From contig RSEE01000010.1 in the NCBI GenBank assembly GCA_003971905.1, forward strand, positions 868,001 through 932,000: a stretch of 64,000 nt of DNA, given 5' to 3'. This stretch comes from Moniliella sp. 'wahieum'. Its lineage: Eukaryota; Basidiomycota; Moniliellomycetes; Moniliellales; Moniliellaceae. Each line of letters begins with the position of its first letter. Within the stretch, counting starts at the first letter, position 1. Of this stretch, positions 54,294-64,000 are shown piece after piece. The notes beneath the pieces were generated by a model, which worked only from the letters and a program-made list of their open reading frames with translations, did no database searches and was not told the origin of the DNA. The translations under genes and the position numbers were made by a program.

Positions 54294-56670
54294 TTAGTCC
54301 GACTCCTCCTCCGACTCCTCGTCCGACTCCTCTCCGACTCCTCCAGAATCGACTCCAACACCTCCCTCCCCTGCCCACGCAGCTCCAACACCGCCTCTTC
54401 CGGCACCTTGGTCGTCTCGTTCCCACTGCCCTTGAGCCGGGCCGGCAGCGCCAGCAGCCGCTCCACCGACTCGTCCGGCACATTGGAGGCACGTGACTTG
54501 TACCATTGCATCAGACCTTCTTCGGTAATGATGCCCTGCTCCTCGTCCTCTCGTCCTCCTCCCCTTCCTCCGCCGGGATCGCAAGGTTGTAGCAGCCCAT
54601 CAGCAGTGGGCCGAACAACGGGCGGAAGCCCGGCGTGACGGCACAGTAGGACTGCATGGCACTGATCGCAAACGTCTCTTCGCCCTCTGCGATCTTGGCC
54701 ACAGACTGCCCCACTTTTGCAGCACACTGCCCAGCTCACGCAGGTCGGGCTTGGCCTGTTGCAGAATCCAGGTAAACACGACGGCGACCAACTCGCGCTG
54801 CTCCACATTCGATGCCATGCGTAACGTTGACAGCTCGATCGCCACATTTTCCTTGCGGTGACCCTCCTTCTCAGCGCGTTGGAGCGAGGCCAGCGCCTCT
54901 TGGTAAAAGTCATTGATCTTGTTCACCTCGGCTTGGGCCTCGGCCGCGGTCGCTTGGCCCTCAGTCACCGTCAGAGCCGCCTTGTCCTCCTCCGTAGGCG
55001 AGTCCGACGTATCACTCTCCTCGTCGGACGAAGATGCCAGCTCGCTGTCGCCATCAATCGACGACACATCCTCGTCGTCCGCTGGGCTCGGGCTCGCGCG
55101 TCCGATTTGCAAGTAAGACGCATTGGTCCATGCTTCGATCGGATCTTCTTCTTCCTCTTCCTCCTCCTCGTCCGAATCGTCGACCGTATGGGAGGGCCAA
55201 ATGTGACCTACGCCCCCTGCGCCGAGCTGGGCAGACGCAGGCTCGTCCTTGCTCGAGCGCCCGAGGTAGGCGCCATAGGAAATCCGCCCCACCCGCGTAA
55301 ACGGCGGGAGAGAAACGCCATCGCCCACCACGCATCCATCTGCCACCACGCACCCACGGCCCAGCCGTACCTCCGTGCCCACCCGCACCTTGTCTCCCAG
55401 AATCACATGGTCCATCTACCTTGTCCCCGATCACCACGCCGACCAGAGGTAGGAATGGGCAATGCGGCACTGATTCCCCACCTGGGTATGGTCCCCCAGG
55501 ATGGAATGGGAAATGGACGTGTGCTTGCCAACCCGTGCGTCGCGGCCCAAGACGGTGGCCTTGCCAATGTCGGTGGAGAGACTGAGGTACACGCCCGGCG
55601 CTTGGTACCGCCCGGCCGGGTTGGCAGTGAAGCGCCGTCGTGCCGGGCAAGTACCCGCCCGGCCGAGGGCGTGATCCACTTGCCGACAATGTCCTTGGCC
55701 ACCACATCGTACGTTTGGTATCCCGTACGCGCATGTGGTACCCCCACCCGCGTCGCGCGTGTCCCACGCCACAGGCGCACGCTGCAGGATCGCGCTGGGC
55801 GCGGCCGTGCCCAGCGGTGACGCCGGCGCAACGTGCAAGAAAATCTTGGCGGTCAAAATTTCCGACGTGAGGATGCCCGGGACAAAGTCGCGACGCAGTT
55901 GTTGGTAGTCAAAGTTTTCTGTAAACAATGGCGGCACATCCACACTGCACACGTCCACCCCGCAATCCACCAGATCGTTGCGCACTTCCACATCTGCCGT
56001 CCCTCGTCTGCATCAAACAGCCGCACAGGGAGCACCATGCTCGTCTTGTGCGGCACGGCCGGGATGGACTCGTAGTGCACCAGCTCGTGCGTGAGCGGAT
56101 TGATGACCATCAAACTCCGGTCGCCGGCCGGTCGGCGCGTACTGTCGCCGCTAGCACCCATCGTGCACAGCGTCAAGATCGCATCTTTATCGGCCTTGCG
56201 TCGTTCCTTGTGGATCCGCACCACCTCTTCCAAATCCAAGTTCCCACCCCATCGCATGCACCAGCAGGAAATCCGTCTTGATCAGCTTGGCATTGTCCAG
56301 CTCGCGCATTGCGTCGCCGACGCTCATGCGCTCGGGATGGGCACGACGGTGATTCCCTTGCGACCAGCGACATGCGCTTTGATTTGGTCCGGAAACGATC
56401 GGACAAGGATAAAGGTATGCTCCACCTGGGCCATCGATAACGCTTCCAACGTCCAGTCCAGCAGCGGCACCCCGACCAGCGGCACCAACGCCCGTGGCCG
56501 CTCGGCCGTCAAGGGCAGCATGCGCCCATTGAACGAGTCGGCCAACACGACGGCCACCAGCGCCTCCTCCTCCCCGTCCTTCTTCCGGCAGGCTTGGACT
56601 TGGCGTTGGCGCCCTTGGCTCCTGCCTTGGGCTTGGACACCGACTTGCCTGGCTTGCCCTTGGCTTGCAT
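54294..56670 (-). CDS. GCD6: eIF2B epsilon, translation initiation GEF catalytic subunit (frameshifted)
   Basis: Catalytic subunit of the eIF2B complex that recharges eIF2 with GTP. The N-terminal nucleotidyltransferase-like domain begins ALVAVVLADSFNGRMLPLTA then ERPRALVPLVGVPLLDWTLE (about 56460-56570). The left-handed beta-helix repeats read DIGKATVLGRDARVGKHTSI, SHSILGDHTQVGNQCRIAHS and MDHVILGDKVRVGTEVRLGR (about 55340-55590). A long acidic linker (DDSDEEEEEEEEDPIEAW) leads into the W2/HEAT domain, LVAVVFTWILQQAKPDLREL, with an acidic tail ending EEESD and TAA at 54294-54296. Start at 56670 gives a lysine-rich MQAKGKPGKSVSKPKAGAKG. Several frameshifts, one near 54340 (GAGAGGAG for GAGGAGGAG). 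Confidence 0.93.
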
Positions 56671-57036
56671 CGGTGGTGGGTGCGGTCCGAGCTGGGATAG
56701 TGGTGACTCGGGACGAGAGCAGCAGGGGCCGAGTGGGTTGCCTGGCGCAGCGCTCGCCTGCTCTGCCAGCCAGCCTAAAAAGCCTCCCAGCCCAGCTGTT
56801 CCGCACCCCACCCCAATTCCGCCAGTTGGCCCCCCGCCGCTCGGACCGGGCTACGAGTAACTAGTAACCACAAGGCGCACTCTAAGTAGGCCCTGAAATT
56901 AAATGATCGAATCAGAGATCTGAGTGTCAGATCTCAGATGCGCTCGCTTGCCTTTCCTCTCCATCCGCCTCCGCCTCCCCCTCCGCCACCCCTTGCGGAC
57001 TGCACTCGTACCCGCGGACCCGGTAACCGTTGCACG
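56671..57036. promoter_or_regulatory. Divergent promoter between GCD6 and CCDC124
   Basis: 366 bp between two starts. It contains GAGTAACTAGTAACC, a single inverted ACTAGT word (about 56857-56870), and AGATCTGAGTGTCAGATCTCAGATG, with the BglII palindrome AGATCT twice (about 56916-56940). No TATA box was recognised. Confidence 0.5.
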
Positions 57037-57923
57037 ATGGCACCGAAGAGTACGTTTTCGTTTCCTCGCCTCGGTCCTCGCCCGCGCGCGGGACCCGTCC
57101 GGGCCCACTGACCCCTCCCTCCCCGCACCTTAGCCAACTCCAAAGCCGCCGCGGGCCGAGCGCGCAAGCAAGAGCAATCCGACAAGAAGCAGGCGGCGGC
57201 GGCAGCGCAGGCCGAAGCGGCCGAGGCGGCCAAGTGGGAGCAAGGCGCCAAGAAGGGCAAAAGTGCCGGGGAGAGCAAAGCGGACAAGGCGGCGGAAGCG
57301 GCGGAAAAAGGCCGAACGCGAACGTCTCTTGGCCGAGGAAGAAGCTTCCTTGCCCTCCCATGTCAAGGCCAACCCCAAAGCAGGCGGCAAGAAGAAGGGT
57401 CAGGCTGGCGCGTCTGCTAAGGCGCCTGCCAAGGGAACTGGGATTGACGATATGATCACCCAGCTGTCCGCGGCCAACATTGACGATGCGCTGGACGCGC
57501 TGGATGTGGTGAATGAAAAGAGGGGATAAGGCGGCGATGGGGTCCAAGGCGGCCATGGTAGATGCCCACCCGGAACGACGGTTCAAAGCTGCGCTCGAGG
57601 CGTACAAGGAGCGCGAGTACCAGAGCGCACGCAAGGAAAACCCCGGCTTGCGCAAGACTCAGATTGACGACATTCTCTACAAGCAGTTCATCGTATGTAT
57701 CGTTTCTTTGCTCTTTGCTCTTTTCTTGTTTGTGTTTTTGAGGAGGGGGGGGGGGGGGTTCCTGCAATGGGGAGGAGTGGGACTGACGATGGTGCGTCCG
57801 CAGAAATCCTCCGAAAACCCATTCAACCAGCTCCATGTCGCGTACGATGCCGACAAGGCGACCAAGCTGGAAGCTCTGCAGCAAAAGCGCGACCAGACCA
57901 TCCAGCGCCTCGGGGGCAACTAA
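57037..57923 (+). CDS. CCDC124: CCDC124/Oxs1-like ribosome-associated protein (frameshifted)
   Basis: CCDC124 family: ribosome-binding protein implicated in stalled or idle ribosomes. Exon 1 is MAPK plus one base; an 84-bp intron (57050-57133, GTACGT...TAG) leads to TNSKAAAGRARKQEQSDKKQ. A long Lys/Ala-rich coiled coil follows, then GTGIDDMITQLSAANIDDAL and the diagnostic HPERRFKAALEAYKEREYQS, NPGLRKTQIDDILYKQFI. A second intron (about 57692-57802, GTATGT...CAG) joins KSSENPFNQLHVAYDADKAT and ends RLGGN. Frameshifts: AAAAA for AAAAAA near 57305, and one near 57525. Confidence 0.9.
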
Positions 57924-58331
57924 CCTGCTCGTTGTCCTATTGTGATGATGAGGATGAGATGGTTCTGCTGCGATGCGTGTGTGTGGAGGAAGTGGTAGTG
58001 AATAGTGTGCAGTTGCTCTTATTACCTTGGCAGGAAGATGTGGCGCTGCTCGCCAGGCGGACTACTGACTGCTTGAGTGGGTAATAAATACGTCGGCAAG
58101 GAGGTGGCTGGGCCACGGAAATTGAAAGTTTGACAGAGGAACCAGGACCAAGACTGGCGCTGCGCTGCGCTTCGACCGCTTCTTCCGCTAGCATTCCGCG
58201 CGCGCCCCCCGCAAGGCCCGCCGAGCGTAGGACGCGTTGTCTTCTTTTGGAGCGCCATCCCTCCCTCGCCGCTTCCTCCCTAGCTTGCTCTTGCTCCTGC
58301 TCCTCCTTGTCGCTGGAAGCACCCGTTCAAG
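57924..58331. other. Spacer between CCDC124 and CCT6
   Basis: About 400 bp. AATAAATA at 58083-58090 is a likely poly(A) signal of the CCDC124 gene. C/T-rich sequence before 58332 fits the CCT6 leader. No other feature seen. Confidence 0.5.
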
Positions 58332-59978
58332 ATGAGTGCGCTGGAGATGATCAACCCCCGTGCGGAGGCCGTGCGCCGCGAGCAGGCGCTGCAGGTCAAC
58401 ATTGCCGGAGCCGTGGGGCTGGCGAACGTGGTGCGCTCCAACCTGGGCCCCCGCGGACGATCAAGTTGCTGGTGGATGGTAGTGGCAACCTCAAGATGAC
58501 CAAGGACGGCAAGGTGCTCTTGACCGAGATGCAGATCCAGAACCCGACCGCAGCATGATCGCCAAGGCAGCGGTGGCGCAGGACGAAACGTGCGGCGACG
58601 GGACAACGTCGGTGGTGTTGTTGGGGGCGAGCTGCTAAAGCAAGCGGAACGGTACGTGACTGACGACCGGCTGCACCCGCGCGTCCTGAGCGAAGGGTAC
58701 GATGTAGCCAAGACGGCAGTACTGGAGTACCTGGAAAAGGTGCGGGTGGTACCGACGATGGACCGGGCCACGCTGGTGAGTGTGGCGCAAACGTCGTTGG
58801 GGACCAAGCTGCGTGGCAAGCTGGCCAAGCAACTCGCTGCCGACGTGGTGGATGCCGTGCTGGCCATTAAGCAGGAGAACGAACCGATTGATCTGCACAT
58901 GGTTGAGATTCTCAAGATGGTGCACAAGTCTGAGACGGACACCCAATTGGTCCGCGGCCAGGTCCTGGACCACGGCGCGCGCCACGCCGACATGCCGCGC
59001 CGGGTGGAAAACGCATACGTGTTGACGCTCAATGTCAGTCTCGAGTACGAGAAGACGGAGGTCAACTCGGGCTTCTTTACTCCTCGGCCGAGCAGCGCGA
59101 GAAGCTGGTGGAAAGCGAGCGGCGGTTTGTGGATGCCAAGGTGCGCAAGATTATCGAGTTTAAGCGCGCCGTGTGCGACGAGCCGGCCAAGGCGGACCCG
59201 TCGGCTCCCAAGAAGAACTTTGTCATCTTTAACCAAAAGGGCATTGACCCGCTCTCGCTCGACATGCTCGCCAAGGACGGCATCCTCGCCCTCCGCCGCG
59301 CCAAGCGGCGCAACATGGAACGTCTCCAGCTCGCCTGCGGCGGCGAGGCGCAGAACTCGGTGGATGACTTGAAGCCAGAAGTGCTGGGCTATGCGGGTCT
59401 GGTCTACGAGCAAACGCTGGGCGAGGAGAAGTTTACGTTTGTAGAAAAAGTGGAGCACCCCAAGAGTGTCACCCTGCTCATCCGCGCCCCCAACGCGCAC
59501 ACCACCAGCAAATCCAGGATGCCCTGCGCGACGGTCTGCGCGCGACCAAGAATGCCATCGAGACAAGGCGCTCATCCCGGGCGGCGGCGCGTTCGAGGTG
59601 GGCGCGGCACGCTACCTGCGGCACGTGGCCACCAAGAAGGCCAAGGGCAAGGCCAAGCTCGGCGTCACCGCCTTTGCCGAGGCGCTGCTGGTCACGCCCA
59701 AGACGCTCGCGGTCAACTCGGGGCTGGAGCAGCTGGACACGCTCGTCGCGCTCGAGGACGAGGCGGCAGCAGCGGCAGAGGAGCAGGACACGTTCGCCAC
59801 CCCGACGATTGGCCTGGACGTGGCGACGGGCGAGCCGGCGGACATGGCGGCACTGGGCGTGTGGGACAACTACCGCGTCAAACGCAACCTGCTGCATGCG
59901 GCAAGCGTGATTGCCACCCAGATCCTCGCCACCGACACCATCCTCCGCGCGGGGCGGACGAGCCTCAAGGGGCCGTAG
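58332..59978 (+). CDS. CCT6: T-complex chaperonin subunit zeta (frameshifted)
   Basis: CCT6 subunit of the cytosolic TRiC/CCT chaperonin, which folds actin and tubulin. Start [20 protein letters not shown], then [11 protein letters not shown] and [20 protein letters not shown]. The ATP-hydrolysis loop reads [20 protein letters not shown] (about 58570-58635). Apical region: [37 protein letters not shown]-terminal part: [20 protein letters not shown] and [13 protein letters not shown] before TAG. Frame changes near 58455 and 58550 (GCAGCATG for GCAGCCATG), 58610-58620, 59085, 59510 and 59570 fit lost bases in short runs. No intron was needed. Confidence 0.95.
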
Positions 59979-60252
59979 CGCGCCGGCTGATGGATGCGTC
60001 GATGATTCGAATGCACGTGGGGGTATTGAGAGCTGTGCTGCAGGAGACTGTAGGATGCGTGTAGGATGCCAGGTGGAGAATGAAAATTTGCAACGTTGCC
60101 AGACAAAACCAGAGCATTCCGCCCGCTGCTTCTGCGTTCCGCGCGCAGGCGGCAGCGGATGATGATGTTTGCTTGGGGTCAGCTGCTCTGGCGCCCAGGC
60201 ACCGCCACCGTCTGGTCCACCAGCGTCTAACCGTCTCCCCCCAGCGATCGAG
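59979..60252. other. Spacer between CCT6 and the RRM gene
   Basis: 274 bp without recognised content; contains the end of CCT6 and the RRM promoter. ATGCGTGTAGGATGC repeats a GTAGGATGC word twice (60051-60069). Confidence 0.4.
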
Positions 60253-61819
60253 ATGTACAGCCAGGATGATCTGTACGGCGCGCCCTACAGCGCGCCGAAT
60301 CCCTCGCGTCCACCGCCCCCCCCGCGCCTACGTCTGCGCCTGCCAGTGCGCCCCGCGCCCCGCTCCCGCCCGCCGCGGGCCCTCGGCCCGAGCGACGCGC
60401 GGTGCGCAACGCAGCCGCCTTTGCGTCCGACTACGATGAAGGGTAAGTACTAGTCGTGTAACTAGCCGCGTTTGTTTTCTGTGTCGTCTCTTGTCTCCTG
60501 CACCCCCTCCCCCCACCCCCAGCCCTGAGCGTGCGGGACAGACAGGTAGGGGCAGACAGCTAGGTGCACTGGTCGTGCTGTCGTACTCTTCGGCGTCGTA
60601 CCGACGTGCCAATGCATCGTTCGGACTGGTCTGACTCATGCTTGCTTGTTTGCTTGTTTGCTTTGGTTTGGTTGTGGACAGCAAGATGTTTATTGGAGGC
60701 TTGAACTGGGATACGACCGACGAGTCGTTGCACAAGTACTTTGAACAGTTTGGCCCCGTGTCGTCCTGCGTCATCATGCGCGAGGGCGGCACGGGCAAGT
60801 CGCGTGGATTTGCCTTTCTCACATTCGAAGACCCAGCGTCGGTCAACGAAGTGATGGGCCGAGAACATTTTCTCGACGGCAAAATTGTAGGTTCCCCCCT
60901 GGCATGACTCTAGGCTTTTTGCGGCGACATGCGGCGTGCGACGTGCAATCGACCAGACCCAAGTACTGACTGCCACGGACTGTGCCCTTGCCCCAGATCG
61001 ATCCCAAACGCCATCCCGCGCCCGGACCAAGCTCGCACGCAAAAGTGCTTTGTCGGCGGAGTGCCGCAAACGGCGACCCAAGAGTCGTTCCGCAAACTAT
61101 TTGAACGCTATGGCCAAGTACTCAACTCGACCGTCATGATGGACAACGAGACGGGCCGGCCACGCGGATTCGCATTTGTCACCTACGCCGACGATGCTAG
61201 CGTGGATCGCTGTCTGGCCGACGCGCCGCTCAACTACCAAGGCTCGCTGGTACGTTCCATTCTCTCCTGACGACTGTTTGTGGCTCCGTTTTTCGGGTGC
61301 GGGCATGCTGACTTTAGCGAACCCAGTTGGACATCAAACGTGCCTCGGCCAAAAACGACGGGTTTGACATGGGATCCAACTTTCGTGGGCCCCCGCGCGG
61401 CGCTCCGCGGGGCGGCGCGCGACCTGCATGGGGCGCACCAAGAGGAGCTGGCGGATGGGGGGGTCGCCCAGGGTACGAAGGGTACGGCGGCGACGAGTAT
61501 TCCGCTCCGCCCATGCCCGCTGCGCCTCCGCCCCCCGTGCCATTTGACGCTGCGACCATGGCCCAGGTCTTCTCTTCGCTTGAGTACGGCACGCCGCGAT
61601 GGACCCCGGCCGGCGCCTGGGCGCACATCCAGAGCTTGCTCCCTGCTTGGGGCGCTCCTCCTCCGCTCGCCGGGCCGCCAGGCATGATGGGCGCCGCGCC
61701 GCCGGCCTGGGGTCCACCCGTGCCCGCCGGCTCGCCGGCTTGGGGCGGATACGACCGCCAGCGCGAACGGTCGCCTCGCGCGCGGCGAGCCGTACTATGC
61801 CCGGGCAGAGCGGTACTGA
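60253..61819 (+). CDS. Two-RRM RNA-binding protein (Hrp1/Musashi-like), frameshifted
   Basis: hnRNP-type protein, probably in mRNA 3'-end processing or export, like Hrp1. It starts MYSQDDLYGAPYSAPNPSRP, then a Pro/Arg-rich leader. RRM1: KMFIGGLNWDTTDESLHKYF with RNP2 (MFIGGL) and SRGFAFLTF as RNP1. RRM2: KCFVGGVPQTATQESFRKLF with PRGFAFVTY. Introns are 60443-60681, 60887-60996 and 61250-61326 (all GT-AG), joining EG to KMFIGG, KI to IDPKR, and SL to LDIKRA. The C terminus is an RGG/proline region (RGPPRGAPRGGARPAWGAPR) with several PAWG repeats, ending GEPYYARAERY after one missing base near 61790. A frame change also lies near 61010. Confidence 0.9.
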
Positions 61820-62406
61820 TGTCGTGTCGTACTGCGTGCTCCCTATCCGCCCTTGGCATCCTGTCCTTTTTTGCAGTGCTGTTCCGTTCTTGTGTGCTTG
61901 CTCTGGCCTGTGAGCCTGTGACCCATGCGACCCGACCACGGCGCGTTTGTTCTTGTACCCTCTATCTGCCCGCCACGCCCGCCCGGCGCTTGCTCGCCCC
62001 TTGCGTTTCCCACGGAACCCATCGGGGCGTGCTGGATGAACAACCGATCCAATTTCCATGTCCAGCAACCAAGCCAGCGGTGGCAATAGGCCGTGCTCCC
62101 CTCAACAGAAGGTGGTAGTCGTCCGATAGGTTGTTGTGGGATGGTGCGTGCTAGACAGAGAGAACCGGAGGGGCGGGTGAGGCAGAGCGCTAGTCAGTAG
62201 GGCGGGTCGCCGGTAGGATTATCTGCCAACCAAAACGTACGTCGTTCTCCATAGATCAAGGCACCGGAGAGATGGGCTGGGATGGAACACTCAGGACAGG
62301 GGCTTCATATTCATAGTAGCACATAGTAAGCGTCACGTGCATCCCATGGAGTCGGTGCAACGAACCAACGCGCTCGGTAGGTATTCCCGCTCTCGCAGCT
62401 CCCCAC
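61820..62406. other. Spacer between the RRM gene and BOR1
   Basis: 587 bp. The ORFs are chance continuations of the RRM gene's neighbouring frames. No repeat array or RNA gene seen; the last 60 bp before 62407 fit a promoter/leader. Confidence 0.4.
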
Positions 62407-64000
62407 ATGCTCTCCTCCAGCAGCAACACTCCAAAACCCGCCGGGTCTGCTCCACCCACCACACCACCACCACCCCTCCTCCTCCTCCTGACCGCGCAAG
62501 CGGGCGCCAGGGCAGACATGTCAGACGCGGATGTGGATGCGACGCCCCATGTGGGGAGCATGGACAACGACAAGCTTCGCTCCCGCCTCCAGGAGGAGCT
62601 CTCGCCTCCTCTCGCTGCCACCCCCCGCGTCTTCACCTCCTCCCCCGACGACCCAGGCTACCCCATCTTTGCTGGCGACCTGCCCTGGTCACAACGGTCC
62701 TGGATGTACCAATTCCGTCCGTTCCGCGGCATGTACTACGATGTGCGCCGCCGTCTGCCTCTCTATCGCTCCGACTGGACCAGCGCCTGTGCGCCGCGCA
62801 ACTGGTACACTCTTCTCGACTCGACTGTGCGCATGTACTTTATCAGTACGTTGTGTTTCCTGCATTGGCTGTACGCGTTCGCATGGTTAACGTGAGCACC
62901 CAGCCTCATGCCGGCTATTGCGTATGTCCTCGACATGAACCACCGCACGCATGGCGTGTACGGTGTGAACGAAGTTATCCTTGCTAGCGCTTTGGCCGCC
63001 ATCGTCTTCCCCATCTTTGGGTGCCAGCCTCTGACCTTTGTGGGTGTGACGGGGCTGATCAATCTGTGCAATTACACCATGTACAATGTCACAGTCCATC
63101 ATTGGGGGTTTGACCACCTCCATTACCTGCGCTTTCAGGCATGGATGCTCATCTGGGCCGCTGGCTTCTTGTTTGCCGGAGCAGCGCTCAACATGTCGGA
63201 CTATACCCGCTTCATCACCGACATGACCTCACAGACCTTTGGCTTTTATGTGGGCGTCGTCTACATTCAGAAGGGGATCGAGCTGCTGATCAATGAATTC
63301 GAGCCGAGCCCCCGAGACAATGCGACCGGGTGGCTGTCGGTGACGATTGCCATTTGTTCACCGTCAGCGTCTACCTTGTTTCGGCGGTAGGCAGAACCTC
63401 CTTTTCCCTTCCGTGTCCGAATGGGGATTGGCTCCTACGCCTTACTGCCGGCTGCATTTTTTGGACGGGCTTCTCGCATTTCCCGCATGGGTCCTTAAAA
63501 CAGGTGCCGTTGGAACGGGGTACCGATCACTCGCTCTTGGTTCCCCACCATGGACCGCGGTTGGTTTGTCGATTTCTGGCACATTGATGTCAAGTGGGTC
63601 TTTGTTGCCCATTTGGCTTTCTTGTCATGCTTCTCTTCTACTTTGACCACAATGTTAGCTCCGTCATGGCTCAGGCGCGTATTCCCCGTTCGAACGCCGG
63701 CAGGCTTCCATTGGGACATGGCTGTCCTCGCTGCCACCACTCTCGTCTCTGGCTTTCTCGGGCTTCCTGCTCCGAATGGACTCGTGCCCCAAGCGCCCGA
63801 ACATACCGACTCTCTCTCGATCTATGCACAGGTGGACCAGGCCCACCACCACCACCACCACCCTACTTTGAATCAGGCACAGCGCCGCTCAACCGAAGAA
63901 CCATCGTATTCCGAGCTAAAGCGCATTCGCACCGTCCAAATGGAACAAGATGTCGTCGGCTCCCTCCCTGCCGGTCCCCGTTCCGCCCCTCAGGAGATCC
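62407..64000 (+). CDS. BOR1: Bor1-type SLC4 anion (borate) transporter, cut by the window end (frameshifted)
   Basis: SLC4-family membrane transporter; fungal relatives export borate. Start could be 62407 (MLSSSSNTPK) or 62518 (MSDADVDATP). RPFRGMYYDVRRRLPLYRSD and WTSACAPRNWYTLLDSTVRM precede a 58-bp intron (62846-62903, GTACGT...CAG). After it come SLMPAIAYVLDM, THGVYGVNEVILASALAAIV and LTFVGVTGLINLCNYTMYNV, the SLC4 core. Later segments are WMLIWAAGFLFAGAALNMSD, FHWDMAVLAATTLVSGFLG and LPAPNGLVPQAPEHTDSLSI. A His-rich stretch (HHHHHH) is at 63848-63865. The 3' splice site needs one more G, and frames shift near 63355, 63410 and 63540. The C-terminal end lies beyond 64000. Confidence 0.9.

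Overview
This 64 kb window reads as nuclear DNA of a fungus, most likely a basidiomycete. It has compact genes on both strands, short GT-AG introns (about 57-110 bp, usually GTACGT or GTATGT donors), high GC around the genes, an intron-bearing tRNA-Met, and typical fungal proteins: Spo7, Pet127, Sec14, Vma6, Bor1 and a fungal six-hairpin glycosidase. An Ind1/NUBPL homologue suggests a lineage that keeps respiratory complex I. The species cannot be named from the sequence alone.

Layout. 0-6.1 kb: Ind1 (+), L-2-hydroxyglutarate dehydrogenase (-), Spo7 (-), Sec14 (+). 6.4-13 kb: prohibitin-2 (-), tRNA-Met (-), a G-protein alpha subunit (+), a repeat-bearing spacer and a secreted six-hairpin glycosidase (+). 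13.3-17.4 kb: two unrecognised minus-strand genes. 17.5-25 kb: Pet127 (+), V-ATPase subunit d (-), a truncated Artemis/SNM1-like gene (+), an ACC-synthase-like aminotransferase (+). 26-32.2 kb: SDR (-), Ubc12 (+), CHCHD2/Mix17 (-), a small basic protein (+), an F-box protein (-). 32.2-44.2 kb: a gene desert of about 12 kb with short tandem arrays, lower GC in its middle, a copia-type primer-binding-site-like motif and only two tiny zinc-ribbon ORFs near its sides. 45-64 kb: a dense housekeeping block: UPF0598/C8orf82 (-), cysteinyl-tRNA synthetase (+), a WD40 plus inositol 5-phosphatase protein (-), SmG (+), eIF2B-epsilon (-), CCDC124 (+), CCT6 (+), a two-RRM protein (+) and Bor1 (+, cut by the window end). 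Many genes are divergent pairs sharing 100-450 bp promoters. Mitochondrial functions (Ind1, L2HGDH, PHB2, Pet127, CHCHD2) and translation functions (CysRS, eIF2B-epsilon, CCDC124) recur, but no biosynthetic cluster is seen.

Two window-wide features matter most. First, most long genes are split by single- or double-base frameshifts that fit loss of a base from a short homopolymer run, while some short genes are intact; this looks like consensus error rather than gene decay. Second, the non-coding DNA carries many small tandem arrays whose 7-bp unit is a self-complementary hexamer plus one base (ACCGGT, ATGCAT, ACTAGT, AACGTT, CCATGG, ACGCGT, AGGCCT), mostly in the gene desert.
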